From NCBI GenBank assembly GCA_034433305.1, contig DAOUAM010000048.1, forward strand, positions 1-12,191: a DNA stretch of 12,191 nucleotides. The letters run 5' to 3'. Of this stretch, positions 1-8,920 are shown one piece after another. The number at the start of each line of letters is the position of its first letter. The first letter of the stretch is position 1. The notes beneath the pieces were generated by a model, which saw nothing but the letters and a program-made list of their open reading frames with translations, was not told the origin of the DNA and did not search any database. Origin of the DNA: DAOUAM01 sp034433305. Its GTDB lineage: Bacteria > Chloroflexota > Dehalococcoidia > Lucifugimonadales > DAOUAM01. Made by a program: the position numbers and the translations under genes.

Positions 1-155
1 CCATTGAAGCGGCAGCCCCTACGCGCACACGCCGGCCGCCCTGCTCCGTATCCATAGCTGAAAGGCTATGGCCCCATTGAAGCCATGATTTCGCTGTCCA
101 GGAGACTGGAGAGGAGTATGTATCCATAGCTGAAAGGCTATGGCCCCATTGAAGC
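1..155 (+). CRISPR. Trailer end of a CRISPR array (two full repeats and one partial)
   Basis: Two identical 36-bp repeats lie at 48-83 and 120-155, and the last 10 bases of a third occupy 1-10. They flank spacers of 37 bp (11-47) and 36 bp (84-119) that are unrelated to each other. Each repeat contains a perfect 7-bp stem, CCATAGC and GCTATGG, around a 6-base loop (arms 52-58 and 65-71 in the first full copy). Each ends in ATTGAAGC, which resembles the ATTGAAA(C/G) end that becomes the crRNA 5' handle in many Cas6-processed type I and III systems. This suggests transcription on the + strand with the leader to the left, outside the window. No repeat copy follows 155. No cas gene is visible, so the subtype cannot be given. 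The terminal repeat is intact rather than degenerate. Confidence 0.93.
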
Positions 156-378
156 CTGGCGAGTGCTACTGCATCAGTCCGGGAGTTTGTGAAGGGCCTG
201 CCCCTCGTGGCTGACATGGAGGAAAGTGGCACTACATCGTAGCGAGGGGAGGCCAGGCTTTCCCTGGTGCCTGAATAGAGTAAATGTGCTGAGGCCGTGT
301 CCTTGTGGGAGGTCCCTTGTGAGCACCAAGGAGGGCCGAAACCATAGCCAGCATGGTGCAGGGCATCTACGGACACCG
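156..378. other. Non-coding stretch between CRISPR array and SDR promoter
   Basis: I see no convincing gene here. A 72-codon frame opening at GTG 226 has a purine-rich GGAGG just upstream but no recognisable protein character, and it runs through the predicted promoter into the next gene. A short imperfect hairpin (CCAGG/CCTGG arms around 253-267) is too weak to call a terminator. Confidence 0.4.
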
Positions 379-407
379 TTGAAACCGGCGGGAATTCGCT
401 ATATCTT
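379..407 (+). promoter_or_regulatory. Candidate sigma-70-type promoter for the SDR gene
   Basis: TTGAAA at 379-384 (5 of 6 to TTGACA) is separated by 17 bp from TATCTT at 402-407 (4 of 6 to TATAAT). Transcription would begin near 414, giving a leader of about 30 bases that contains the AGGAG at 429-433. The -10 match is only moderate. Confidence 0.4.
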
Positions 408-443
408 GATGGCTAACAACTCGGCGGCAGGAGCACTCCCGTG

Positions 444-1253
444 ATGATAGACCTGAGTGGCAAAGTAGCCATAGTAACCGGCGGAGGTAGCGGCATAGGC
501 AGGGGGATATGCCTGGTGCTGGCGGAGCAGGGCGCGGACGTGGTGGTGGCCGACCTGAACGCCCAGTCGGCGGAGGCGGTCGCATCGGAAGTGGCCGCCA
601 GGGGGCGCAAGAGCGCGGCCAGCGTGGTGGACGTGACCGATAGGGACTCGGTGGAGAGGCTGGTGGCCGATACCCTGGCACACTGGGGCAAGATTGACAT
701 CCTGGTCAACAACGCAGGGATAGTAGGCGCCGCCGGCTGGTGGGAGCGCTCGGCCCCCAGCGACGAGGACTGGGAGCAGGTGCTGGCCGTCAACCTCAGA
801 GGCGTCGTCATCGTGTCGGAGGCCGTGGCGCCGCACATGAAGGAGCGCAGGTACGGCAAGATCATCAACATCGCGTCCATTGCGGCGCGGCAGGGCGGCC
901 CTGACATACCCCACTACAACGCCTCCAAGGCCGCCGTGGTGAGCTGGACCCAGTCCCACGCCCTGCAGCTTGCGCCCTACAACGTCAATGTCAACGCCAT
1001 CTGCCCCGGCCTGCTGTGGACGCCCCTGTTCCAGCGGCTGGCGCAGCGCCGTGCCACCTTCAACACAGACCCGGCCTTCGCCGGGCTGAGTGGCCGGGCC
1101 TTCTTCGAGAAGCTGGTGGAGTCCACCATTCCCATGAAGAAGGAGCAGACGCCCGAGGACATCGGCAAGCTGGCCGCCTTCCTGGCCTCCGACGACGCCC
1201 ACAACATCACCGGCCAGGCCATCAACGTGGACGGCGGCAGAAGGATGAACTAG
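444..1253 (+). CDS. Short-chain dehydrogenase/reductase (SDR), classical type
   Basis: This is a 269-residue NAD(P)-dependent oxidoreductase of the classical SDR family, presumably cytoplasmic. The cofactor motif TGGGSGIG is at residues 12-19, NNAG at 89-92, and the catalytic Asn117, Ser145, Tyr158 and Lys162 (in YNASK) are all present. The C-terminus ends in the usual GQAINVDGG. An Asp at residue 37, at the end of the second strand, favours NAD(H) over NADP(H). The segment after CPG, where substrate specificity resides, does not identify a substrate; FabG-like, sugar-alcohol and hydroxysteroid-type enzymes share this pattern. AGGAG at 429-433 serves either ATG 444 or the in-frame GTG 441. 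I chose ATG, which gives the familiar MIDLSGKVAIVTG opening. The gene stands alone between the CRISPR array and a repeat-bearing gap. Confidence 0.93.
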   Translation: MIDLSGKVAIVTGGGSGIGRGICLVLAEQGADVVVADLNAQSAEAVASEVAARGRKSAASVVDVTDRDSVERLVADTLAHWGKIDILVNNAGIVGAAGWWERSAPSDEDWEQVLAVNLRGVVIVSEAVAPHMKERRYGKIINIASIAARQGGPDIPHYNASKAAVVSWTQSHALQLAPYNVNVNAICPGLLWTPLFQRLAQRRATFNTDPAFAGLSGRAFFEKLVESTIPMKKEQTPEDIGKLAAFLASDDAHNITGQAINVDGGRRMN

Positions 1254-1644
1254 GGATAGAGCTCCGGATTGGGCAGTATATCCGCCGAGGCATTCAGTCG
1301 GCCCAAGGCCTGGTCAGCTTGTGACAGGGCCACCTGTAACTCGCTGTCTAGAGGGTAGCTGGGAGGCGGCCAGGCCAGGCCGACCTCACCCCATGCTGTA
1401 TAGGGCCAGGGTTGGCCTGGTGCGCCCCCTCTCCGAATTCGGAGAGGGGGAACGGGGATGAGGTCTGCGCCTCTGCCCTGGCTTGGTATCCCCTTTCCTT
1501 CAAAATCAGTCCACTTTTGAACCCCGCGCGGCAGGGGAAGCCGGCCCTCCAGGGCGGCGGACCGGCGCAACATGCCAGAGCAGGACGATTTATGCCGCAC
1601 CAGGGGGGCTTGCGCAAAATGGGTCGGTCTGGCAGCATATTGGT
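1254..1644. other. 391-bp intergenic region with hairpins and no gene
   Basis: No reading frame here looks real. Besides the palindromic element at 1375-1465, there is a loose stem just after the SDR stop (TTGGGC 1269-1274 with GCCCAA 1301-1306, and inner CCGA 1285-1288 with TCGG 1298-1301) lacking a T-tract. A second short hairpin, GCCCT 1544-1548 with AGGGC 1551-1555, sits inside GCCGG 1540-1544 and CCGGC 1562-1566. I found no good promoter for the following PAC2 gene. Confidence 0.5.
1375..1465. repeat. Palindromic dispersed-type repeat (REP/MITE-like)
   Basis: Three inverted pairs lie together. CCCCCTCTCCGAA at 1425-1437 is perfectly complementary to 1438-1450, a 26-bp exact palindrome centred on an EcoRI-like GAATTC. 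GACCTCACCCC at 1382-1392 pairs with GGGGATGAGGTC at 1454-1465 with one bulged base. CCAGGCCGACC at 1375-1385 pairs with GGTTGGCCTGG at 1410-1420 with one mismatch. The CGCCCCCT...GGAGAGGGGG frame recurs at 6233-6263, so this is probably a member of a dispersed family rather than a simple terminator. There is no T-tract. Confidence 0.7.
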
Positions 1645-2565
1645 ATGAGAATTGGCGCCTTCGATGTGACCGAGCCCGTCCCGGAGTTGCACAATACCTG
1701 TGCCATCGCCATGTTGCGCCCCTGGGTGGACGTGGGAAAGGTGGGCACCCTGGTCCTCAACCGGCTGGAGCAGCACCTGGGCGCCAGAGAGCTGGGCAGG
1801 CTGGCGCGTCCAGGCCAGTACTTCGACTTCACGCGGTACAGGCCCCGTATACGCCTGGTAGAGGGCCGCCGAGTTTTCACCACTCCCAACACCCTGGTCT
1901 ACTTCGCCCACGACGACAGCAGCGACCGTGACTACATGTTTCTCCATATCCGCGAGCCGCACATCCTGGGCGAGGACTACACCGACGCCATCGTGGCCCT
2001 GCTCAAGCACTTCGACGTCACCGAGTACTGCCGCATCGGCGGCATGTACGACCAGGTGCCCCACACCAGGCCGCTGCTGGTCACCGGCTCCCTCAGCGAC
2101 GACAAGGCCAAGCGGGCCACCGGGCTGGTGTCGCCCAGGCGCAACACCTACCAGGGGCCTACCAGCATCGTGAACCTGGTGAACGAGGCCCTGACCCAGT
2201 CCGAGACCGAGACCTCCAGTCTCATGGTACACATCCCGCAGTATGTCCAGCTTGAAGAGGACCACATGGGCGCCGCCAGGCTCATGGAGGTGCTGTGCGC
2301 CGTGTACGGCTTCCCCGGCTACCTGGCCGACCACAAGCGCGGCCAGCAGCAGTACCTGGACATCAGCCGCGCGGTGGAGAAGAACCCCGAGGTCCGGGCC
2401 ATGGTGGAGCAACTGGAGGTCTACTACGACCGCATCCTGGCCAGCCCTCCCCCGGAGCAGGAGGCCACCTTCTCGCCCGACGTGGAGCGCTTCCTGCGGG
2501 AGATCACCGAGCGGTTCGAAGGGCAGGGGCCTGGCAACGAGCAGCGCTCGGATACCGACGAGTAG
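1645..2565 (+). CDS. PAC2-family protein
   Basis: This 306-residue protein matches the PAC2 (proteasome assembly chaperone 2-like, COG2047/DUF75) family, whose bacterial members are small soluble proteins of unsettled function, often mislabelled as ligases. Family-like features are the N-terminal RPWVDVGKVG at residues 26-35, the YDQVPHTRP stretch in the middle, YQGPTSIVNLVNEAL corresponding to the conserved G-P/L turn and helix, and HIPQYVQ followed by a helical segment. The last 50 or so residues are charged and helical (EQLEVYYDRIL, ERFLREITERFE), consistent with the C-terminal helix of bacterial members. ATG 1645 was chosen because residues upstream in frame are low-complexity and cross a repeat-rich region. 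The ribosome binding site is poor. The stop faces the aldo/keto reductase stop 15 bp away. No proteasome gene is in the window. Confidence 0.82.
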   Translation: MRIGAFDVTEPVPELHNTCAIAMLRPWVDVGKVGTLVLNRLEQHLGARELGRLARPGQYFDFTRYRPRIRLVEGRRVFTTPNTLVYFAHDDSSDRDYMFLHIREPHILGEDYTDAIVALLKHFDVTEYCRIGGMYDQVPHTRPLLVTGSLSDDKAKRATGLVSPRRNTYQGPTSIVNLVNEALTQSETETSSLMVHIPQYVQLEEDHMGAARLMEVLCAVYGFPGYLADHKRGQQQYLDISRAVEKNPEVRAMVEQLEVYYDRILASPPPEQEATFSPDVERFLREITERFEGQGPGNEQRSDTDE

Positions 2566-2580
2566 CCCGGGCCGCCGGCG

Positions 2581-3393
2581 CTAGAGGCAGCGCTCGGTCT
2601 CGCGGCGGATGTAGTCCCGTAGCTCCTGTGGCAGCCGACGGACAGAGCCTGCGGCGGCGTTTTCCCCTATCCTCTCTGGCCTGGAGGTGGCCGGTATCGC
2701 CACCGATACCCTGGAGTCGCCGAGCACCCAGGCCAGCAGCGCCTGCGCCCAGGTGCGGATGCCGTACTCGGCCAGGGGCGACAGGTCTGGCTTGCGCCGC
2801 AATTCCTTCACGTAGCGCCCCCGCTCCAGCGGCTCCATGACTATGACGCCGATGCCCAGCTCCTCGGCCAGGGGCAGCAGCCTCTCCTCGCAGGTGCGCT
2901 CGCCCACGTTATAGGGCACCTGCACCGTGTCTATGCGCCCACTGCGCATAAGCTCCATCATGGCCGGGTAAGCGCTGGTGTCGTAGTGGGTAATGCCCAC
3001 CAGGCCAATCCTGCCTTCCTCCTTCAATCGCTCCAGCGTCGGCAGGTGGGCCTGCCAGTCCACCAGGTTGTGGACCTGGAAGACCTCGATGTAGTTGGTC
3101 CTCAGCAACTGGAAGGAGCGGGCCATCTGGGCTTTGCCCTGCTCCCTGCCGTGGCACCAGACCTTGGTGGCAAGCTGGAACCTGTCGCGCCGGCCCTCCA
3201 TGGCGATGCCTATGACCCTCTCGGCGTTGCCGTACATGGGCGAGGAGTCTATGAAGGTAACCTTCTCCTGTATACACCTGTCCAGGATCTGCCGCCGGAC
3301 AGCTATATCTTGCTCCGAGGTCACATCAAAGGTCAGGTAGGTCCCCAGACCAACGGCGGAGACCTGCAGGTTGCCCAGCTTGCGGGACTCCAA
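2581..3393 (-). CDS. Aldo/keto reductase
   Basis: This is a 270-residue NADPH-type aldo/keto reductase with a (beta/alpha)8 barrel. The full catalytic tetrad is present: Asp49 (FIDSS), Tyr54 (PMYG), Lys77 (ATKVW) and His108 (FQVHN). IPATSRPERIGEN near the C-terminus fits the phosphate-binding end of the cofactor site. The substrate cannot be read from sequence. I place the start at TTG 3393: it gives MESRKLGNLQVSAVGLGT, matching the usual family N-terminus, and GGAGGA (3401-3406 on the + strand as TCCTCC) lies 7 bases upstream. The in-frame ATG at 3426 overlaps the TATAAT box, so a transcript from that promoter could not encode it. The gene converges with the PAC2 gene and diverges from sbcC. 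Confidence 0.92.
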   Translation of the reverse strand: MESRKLGNLQVSAVGLGTYLTFDVTSEQDIAVRRQILDRCIQEKVTFIDSSPMYGNAERVIGIAMEGRRDRFQLATKVWCHGREQGKAQMARSFQLLRTNYIEVFQVHNLVDWQAHLPTLERLKEEGRIGLVGITHYDTSAYPAMMELMRSGRIDTVQVPYNVGERTCEERLLPLAEELGIGVIVMEPLERGRYVKELRRKPDLSPLAEYGIRTWAQALLAWVLGDSRVSVAIPATSRPERIGENAAAGSVRRLPQELRDYIRRETERCL

Positions 3394-3424
3394 GGCTCCA
3401 TCCTCCACACATAGCCTGGCGCCC

Positions 3425-3452
3425 ATTATAGCCAGCCCACGCAGTCCAGCAA
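3425..3452 (-). promoter_or_regulatory. Promoter of the aldo/keto reductase gene
   Basis: On the minus strand a perfect TATAAT (3430 down to 3425) is preceded, 16 bp away, by TTGCTG (3452 down to 3447). The predicted transcript start near 3418 leaves a leader of about 25 bases containing GGAGGA ahead of TTG 3393. The -35 is weak, the -10 is ideal. Confidence 0.55.
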
Positions 3453-3595
3453 AGCTGCCAGGCCAGGCAACTGCCGGCAGATGGCCCCAAGATGCTCTCC
3501 AAGACGGTAGCCAGCCCGGCGCACAAGAGTGTATGATAGCGCCATGGAACATTAGAGCTTACGGCGCCGGGACAGGCGCTTTTTTCAGGCGGACC

Positions 3596-6172
3596 ATGAT
3601 TCCCTTGCGACTGACAGTCAAGAACTTCATGTGCTACCGGGACAATGTCCCGCCCCTGGAGCTGGAGAACATCCACGTGGCCTGTCTCTGCGGCGACAAC
3701 GGCAATGGCAAGTCGGCGCTGCTGGACGCCATCACCTGGGTACTGTGGGGAGCGTCCAGGGCGCGCACCCAGGACGAGCTTATCCACCAGGGCCAGCAGG
3801 ACATGGCCGTGGAGCTGGAGTTCCTGGCCCGTGGCCAGCGCTACCGCGTCAGCCGCAGGCACTCGCGGGCCGCCCAGGGCAGGCAGGGCGCTACCATCCT
3901 GGACCTCCAGGTGTACTCCGAAGATGGCTTCGTGCCCATCAGCGGCAACTCGGTGCGGGAGACCGAGGCCAGGCTCCGCGACATCCTCCACATGGACTAC
4001 GACACCTTCGTCAACACGGCCTTCCTGCTCCAGGGCAAGGCCGACCGCTTCACCACCAGCACGCCGGCCGAGCGCAAGGAGTGCCTGGCCGAGGTACTGG
4101 GCCTCTCCTTCTACGACAAGCTGGAGGAGCGCGCCAGGGAGAAGGGCCGCGCCGCCCGGGACAAAATACGGCAGATCGAGACCACCGTGGCGGTCAAGGA
4201 GCAGCGGGCCGCGCGCAAGCCAGAGGTCGAGGAGCGGCTGGCCTCGGTGAAGGCCACCCTGGAGCAACTGACGCCCCAGGTGGACGCGCAGCGGGCCACC
4301 GCCGAGGAGCTACAGCGCAATGTGGACGCCCTCCGGCGGCAGCGCCACGAGCTGGACGACCTCACCCGCAGGCTCAAGGACTACCAGGGCGAGATTGCCC
4401 ACCTTCAGCGCCAGCTCAAGGCCCACCAGGCCAGGGCCGCCGAGTACGAGTCCCTCCTCCAGCGAGAGGAGGAAATCTCCACCCAGGCCGCCAGGCTCCA
4501 GCAGTGCCAGGCCGAGCTTGCGCGGCTGAGCGAGGTCTTCCTGGGCTTCAGGAAGCTGGAAGGCCAGGTGGGCCAGGTGGAGAAGGCCATCGCCTACCAG
4601 CAGGCCCAGCTTTCGGCCCAGGCCCAGCAGTGTCGCCAGCGCATCGCCGAGGAGCTTGCCCCCAGGGCGGCCCGCCTGCCCGAGCTCCAGGCGGCCCTGG
4701 AGGCGGCGGAGCAGGAGCAGGCCAGGCTGGCCGAACTGGAAGAGCACATCGGCGGACAGCGGAAGGAGATGCAGCTTGCCCAGGCCAGGGTCACCTTCCT
4801 GGAGGACGCCAACGTCACCCTACGGAAGGAGATGGAGGACACGCGGCGCAAGTTCGACATGCTGGCCCAGGACGACGCCCGCTGCCCCCTCTGCCGGCAG
4901 CCCCTCGGCCCCGAGGGCCAGAGGCACCTGCGCCACGAGTACGAGTCCGAGGGGAAGAAGCGCAAGGAGACCTTCCAGCAGAACGCCGCCGAGCAGAAGG
5001 AGCTCAAGCGCAAGTTGGAGGAGCTTGCCTCGCTGGCCTCCCGGCTGGAGGCCGACCTCAAGAAGCGTCAGCGCCAGCACCAGAGCAAGGTCGCCTCGCT
5101 CCAGCACGAGCTGGAGGCGGCCCAGAAGGCCCAGGCGGAGCTTGGGCCGGCGCAGCAGGGGCTGGAGCAGATGGAGGCCCGGCTCAGCGCCCGCGATTTC
5201 GCCCACGACGAGCGGCAGACGCTGGCCCAGCTACGGGCTGAGATGGCCGCCCTGGGCTACGACGCCGAGCAGCATAGCCAGGCGCAGCGCCTGGCCGCCG
5301 AGCTACAGCCCTACGCCGACCTCAGCCGCCGCCTGACCGAAGCGAAGGCAAAGCTGCCGGAGGAGCGGCAGGCCGTGGAGGCCATGTCCCAGATACTGGC
5401 CCGCCGACAGCAGGAGGTAAAGGATACCCAGGAGCGCCAGGCATCCCTCCAGAGAGAGCTGAAGGTGCTGCCGGAGCTGGAGTCCAGGCTGGCCGAGGCG
5501 CTGGCCTGCTACCAGGAGCTGGAGCAGCGGCGGCACAGGGCGCTGGTGGACCAGGCTACCCTGGAGCGAGAGCTGGAGGATATCGCCGCCATCGAGAGGG
5601 AGTTGCAGGAGCACCGCCAGGAGGTGCGCCACCTGACGGACGAGAAGAGCATCTACGATGAGCTGGCCGTCGCCTTCGGCAAGAATGGCATCCAGGCGCT
5701 CATCATCAACGAGGCCATACCCCAGTTGCAGCAGGACGCCAACGAGCTTCTGGCCCGACTGACGGAGAACCGCATGTCCCTCAAGCTCCAGATCCAGGAC
5801 GGGCGCAAGGACGGACGCACGGGCCTGGTCTCCAGGGAGCTGGACATCAAGATCGCCGACGAGGTGGGCACGCGTAGCTACGAGACCTTCAGCGGCGGCG
5901 AGGCCTTCCGCATAAACTTCGCGCTGCGCATCGCCCTCTCCAGGCTCCTGGCCCGGCGCTCTGGCGCGCCGCTGCCTACGCTGTTCATAGACGAGGGCTT
6001 CGGCTCCCAGGACGCCACAGGCCAGGAGCGCATCAAAGAGGCCATCCAGTCCATCCAGGACGATTTCCAGAAGATCATCGTCATAACCCACATCGAGCAG
6101 ATCAAGGAAGCCTTCCCCGTCCGCATCGAGGTGACCAAGACCCCCGAAGGCTCCACCTTCACGGTGGTCTAG
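3596..6172 (+). CDS. sbcC: SbcC/Rad50-type SMC ATPase of the DNA end-processing nuclease
   Basis: This is an 858-residue SMC-like ATPase. SbcC works with the SbcD (Mre11) nuclease to trim hairpins, protein-blocked ends and double-strand breaks. The N-terminal head has Walker A GDNGNGKS at residues 33-40 and a Q-loop Gln146 (AFLLQGKAD). A long coiled coil rich in E, Q, R, A and L runs from about 170 to 690, interrupted by a zinc hook CPLC at 430-433. The C-terminal head has the ABC signature FSGGE at 765-769, Walker B LFIDEGFGS at 796-804 and a switch His832 (ITHIE). All ATPase motifs are intact. The length is nearer archaeal Rad50 than the roughly 1,050 residues of E. coli SbcC. ATG 3596 follows AGGCGG; upstream in-frame sequence is antisense to the reductase promoter region. 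No SbcD gene is adjacent on either side. Confidence 0.95.
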   Translation: MIPLRLTVKNFMCYRDNVPPLELENIHVACLCGDNGNGKSALLDAITWVLWGASRARTQDELIHQGQQDMAVELEFLARGQRYRVSRRHSRAAQGRQGATILDLQVYSEDGFVPISGNSVRETEARLRDILHMDYDTFVNTAFLLQGKADRFTTSTPAERKECLAEVLGLSFYDKLEERAREKGRAARDKIRQIETTVAVKEQRAARKPEVEERLASVKATLEQLTPQVDAQRATAEELQRNVDALRRQRHELDDLTRRLKDYQGEIAHLQRQLKAHQARAAEYESLLQREEEISTQAARLQQCQAELARLSEVFLGFRKLEGQVGQVEKAIAYQQAQLSAQAQQCRQRIAEELAPRAARLPELQAALEAAEQEQARLAELEEHIGGQRKEMQLAQARVTFLEDANVTLRKEMEDTRRKFDMLAQDDARCPLCRQPLGPEGQRHLRHEYESEGKKRKETFQQNAAEQKELKRKLEELASLASRLEADLKKRQRQHQSKVASLQHELEAAQKAQAELGPAQQGLEQMEARLSARDFAHDERQTLAQLRAEMAALGYDAEQHSQAQRLAAELQPYADLSRRLTEAKAKLPEERQAVEAMSQILARRQQEVKDTQERQASLQRELKVLPELESRLAEALACYQELEQRRHRALVDQATLERELEDIAAIERELQEHRQEVRHLTDEKSIYDELAVAFGKNGIQALIINEAIPQLQQDANELLARLTENRMSLKLQIQDGRKDGRTGLVSRELDIKIADEVGTRSYETFSGGEAFRINFALRIALSRLLARRSGAPLPTLFIDEGFGSQDATGQERIKEAIQSIQDDFQKIIVITHIEQIKEAFPVRIEVTKTPEGSTFTVV

Positions 6173-6201
6173 GCCCGCGCCGGCAGGCCCGGGACAAGCT
6201 C

Positions 6202-6335
6202 TGACCTTCCCCTGAGGGGCAGGGACTGTTCTCGCCCCCTTCGGGGGAGAGCCGGAGAGGGGGCTGGCCTGGCCCCCTTCCTGGCCTTCCCCCAAAGGGG
6301 GCAGGGAGGGTCCTCGCCCCCTTCGGGGAAGAGCC
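6202..6335. repeat. Imperfect direct repeat of a double-hairpin unit
   Basis: A unit of about 52-54 bp occurs at 6202-6253 and again at 6282-6335. Each unit begins with CCTTCCCC, a short loop and GGGGCAGGGA (stems CCCC 6209-6212 with GGGG 6216-6219, and CCCCC 6289-6293 with GGGGG 6297-6301). Each ends with a 23-bp block, CTCGCCCCCTTCGGGG then AGAGCC (6231-6253 and 6313-6335, one mismatch), which folds as CCCC-TTCG-GGGG. Between them GGAGAGGGGG (6254-6263) matches the arm of the palindrome at 1441-1450. The hairpins could help end sbcC transcripts, but no T-tract follows. Confidence 0.7.
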
Positions 6336-6347
6336 AGACCTGTCCCC

Positions 6348-6380
6348 TCGGCAGGCTCGGACAGGCTCTGAGCGTGCCGA
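6348..6380. repeat. REP-like palindrome
   Basis: TCGGCAGGCTC at 6348-6358 and GAGCGTGCCGA at 6370-6380 are complementary at 10 of 11 positions around an 11-base loop. CCCCTC to the left and GAGGGG to the right extend the symmetry loosely. This form (gcaggctc...gagcgtgcc) looks like a genome-dispersed extragenic palindrome. No T-tract follows. Confidence 0.55.
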
Positions 6381-6444
6381 AGAAGAGGGGGTTGGTCACG
6401 CTATTACCCTCACTGGCAGCCCCCTTGCTTGTGAAAATCCACAC

Positions 6445-6472
6445 TAGATTCCGTGGAAGCTTGTGCTATACT
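6445..6472 (+). promoter_or_regulatory. Extended -10 promoter for hppA
   Basis: TATACT at 6467-6472 (5 of 6 to TATAAT) is preceded by TG at 6464-6465, the TGn extension that compensates for a weak -35. The best -35 is TAGATT at 6445-6450, 16 bp upstream. The local region is AT-richer than its surroundings. Transcription would start near 6479, leaving an untranslated leader of about 150 bases. Confidence 0.5.
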
Positions 6473-6485
6473 TATTACCGGCTTC

Positions 6486-6520
6486 GCCATCGCGCAGGTC
6501 TGGCCTGCGCGATGGCATTT
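6486..6520 (+). terminator. Perfect 13-bp hairpin with short T-tract in the hppA leader
   Basis: GCCATCGCGCAGG at 6486-6498 is exactly complementary to 6504-6516 around a 5-base loop, and ATTTT follows directly. This is the form of an intrinsic terminator, with a rather short T-tract. It lies about 7 bases after the predicted start site. It could therefore be an attenuator, a 5' stabilising hairpin for the hppA mRNA, or the end of a tiny transcript. Two further hairpins follow at 6529-6546 (GCCTCC/GGAGGC) and 6564-6579 (AGTCCC/GGGACT), the latter followed by GTTT. Confidence 0.5.
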
Positions 6521-6627
6521 TCCAGGCTGCCTCCCGAGGAGGAGGCGGTCACAGGCCCGCCAGAGTCCCTGCGGGGACTGTTTCCCAACGGCAACCAAAC
6601 CCGCCATAAGAAGGAGGATGGCACTCC

Positions 6628-8772
<2,145 letters not shown>

Positions 8773-8829
8773 AGCGGTCTCAGGGCCTGGTGTACATCCT
8801 GGCTGGCCAGGCCGCTTTCCCAGGGCAAC

Positions 8830-8863
8830 GCAGGGGCGGGTCTCAGACTCGCCCCTGCAATTT
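8830..8863 (+). terminator. Terminator-like hairpin after hppA
   Basis: GCAGGGGCG at 8830-8838 is exactly complementary to CGCCCCTGC at 8850-8858 around an 11-base loop, followed by AATTT. It lies 57 bases past the hppA stop, in the convergent gap before the minus-strand gene. On the minus strand the same stem lacks a T-tract. A looser stem (AGCGG 8773-8777 with CCGCT 8812-8816, then TT) precedes it. Confidence 0.5.
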
Positions 8864-8920
8864 GCCGCATGCCATGGCCGCATCTGGTGAATGAGGCACT
8901 TGTACCAGCTCTGCTCCCAA

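Noticed and set aside
342..386. CCATAGC and CCGTTGAAAC resembling parts of the CRISPR repeat
   Set aside because: The two pieces are too far apart for a repeat and the sequence between them shares nothing with it; chance similarity is more likely than a degenerate copy.
226..444. A 72-codon frame starting at GTG with GGAGG just upstream
   Set aside because: The translation has no recognisable character, the Shine-Dalgarno spacing is too short, and it overlaps the SDR promoter and start.
409..444. Possible 11-residue leader peptide (ATG 409) whose TGA overlaps the SDR start
   Set aside because: The predicted transcript start near 414 would exclude its ATG, and it has no ribosome binding site.
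3532..3537. TATGAT as a -10 box for sbcC
   Set aside because: It is a fair -10 match but no -35 at 16-18 bp upstream resembles TTGACA, so I did not annotate it.
3326..4267. Long minus-strand frame across the start of sbcC
   Set aside because: It is antisense to the Walker A region and its product shows composition typical of a reverse-frame shadow in GC-rich DNA.
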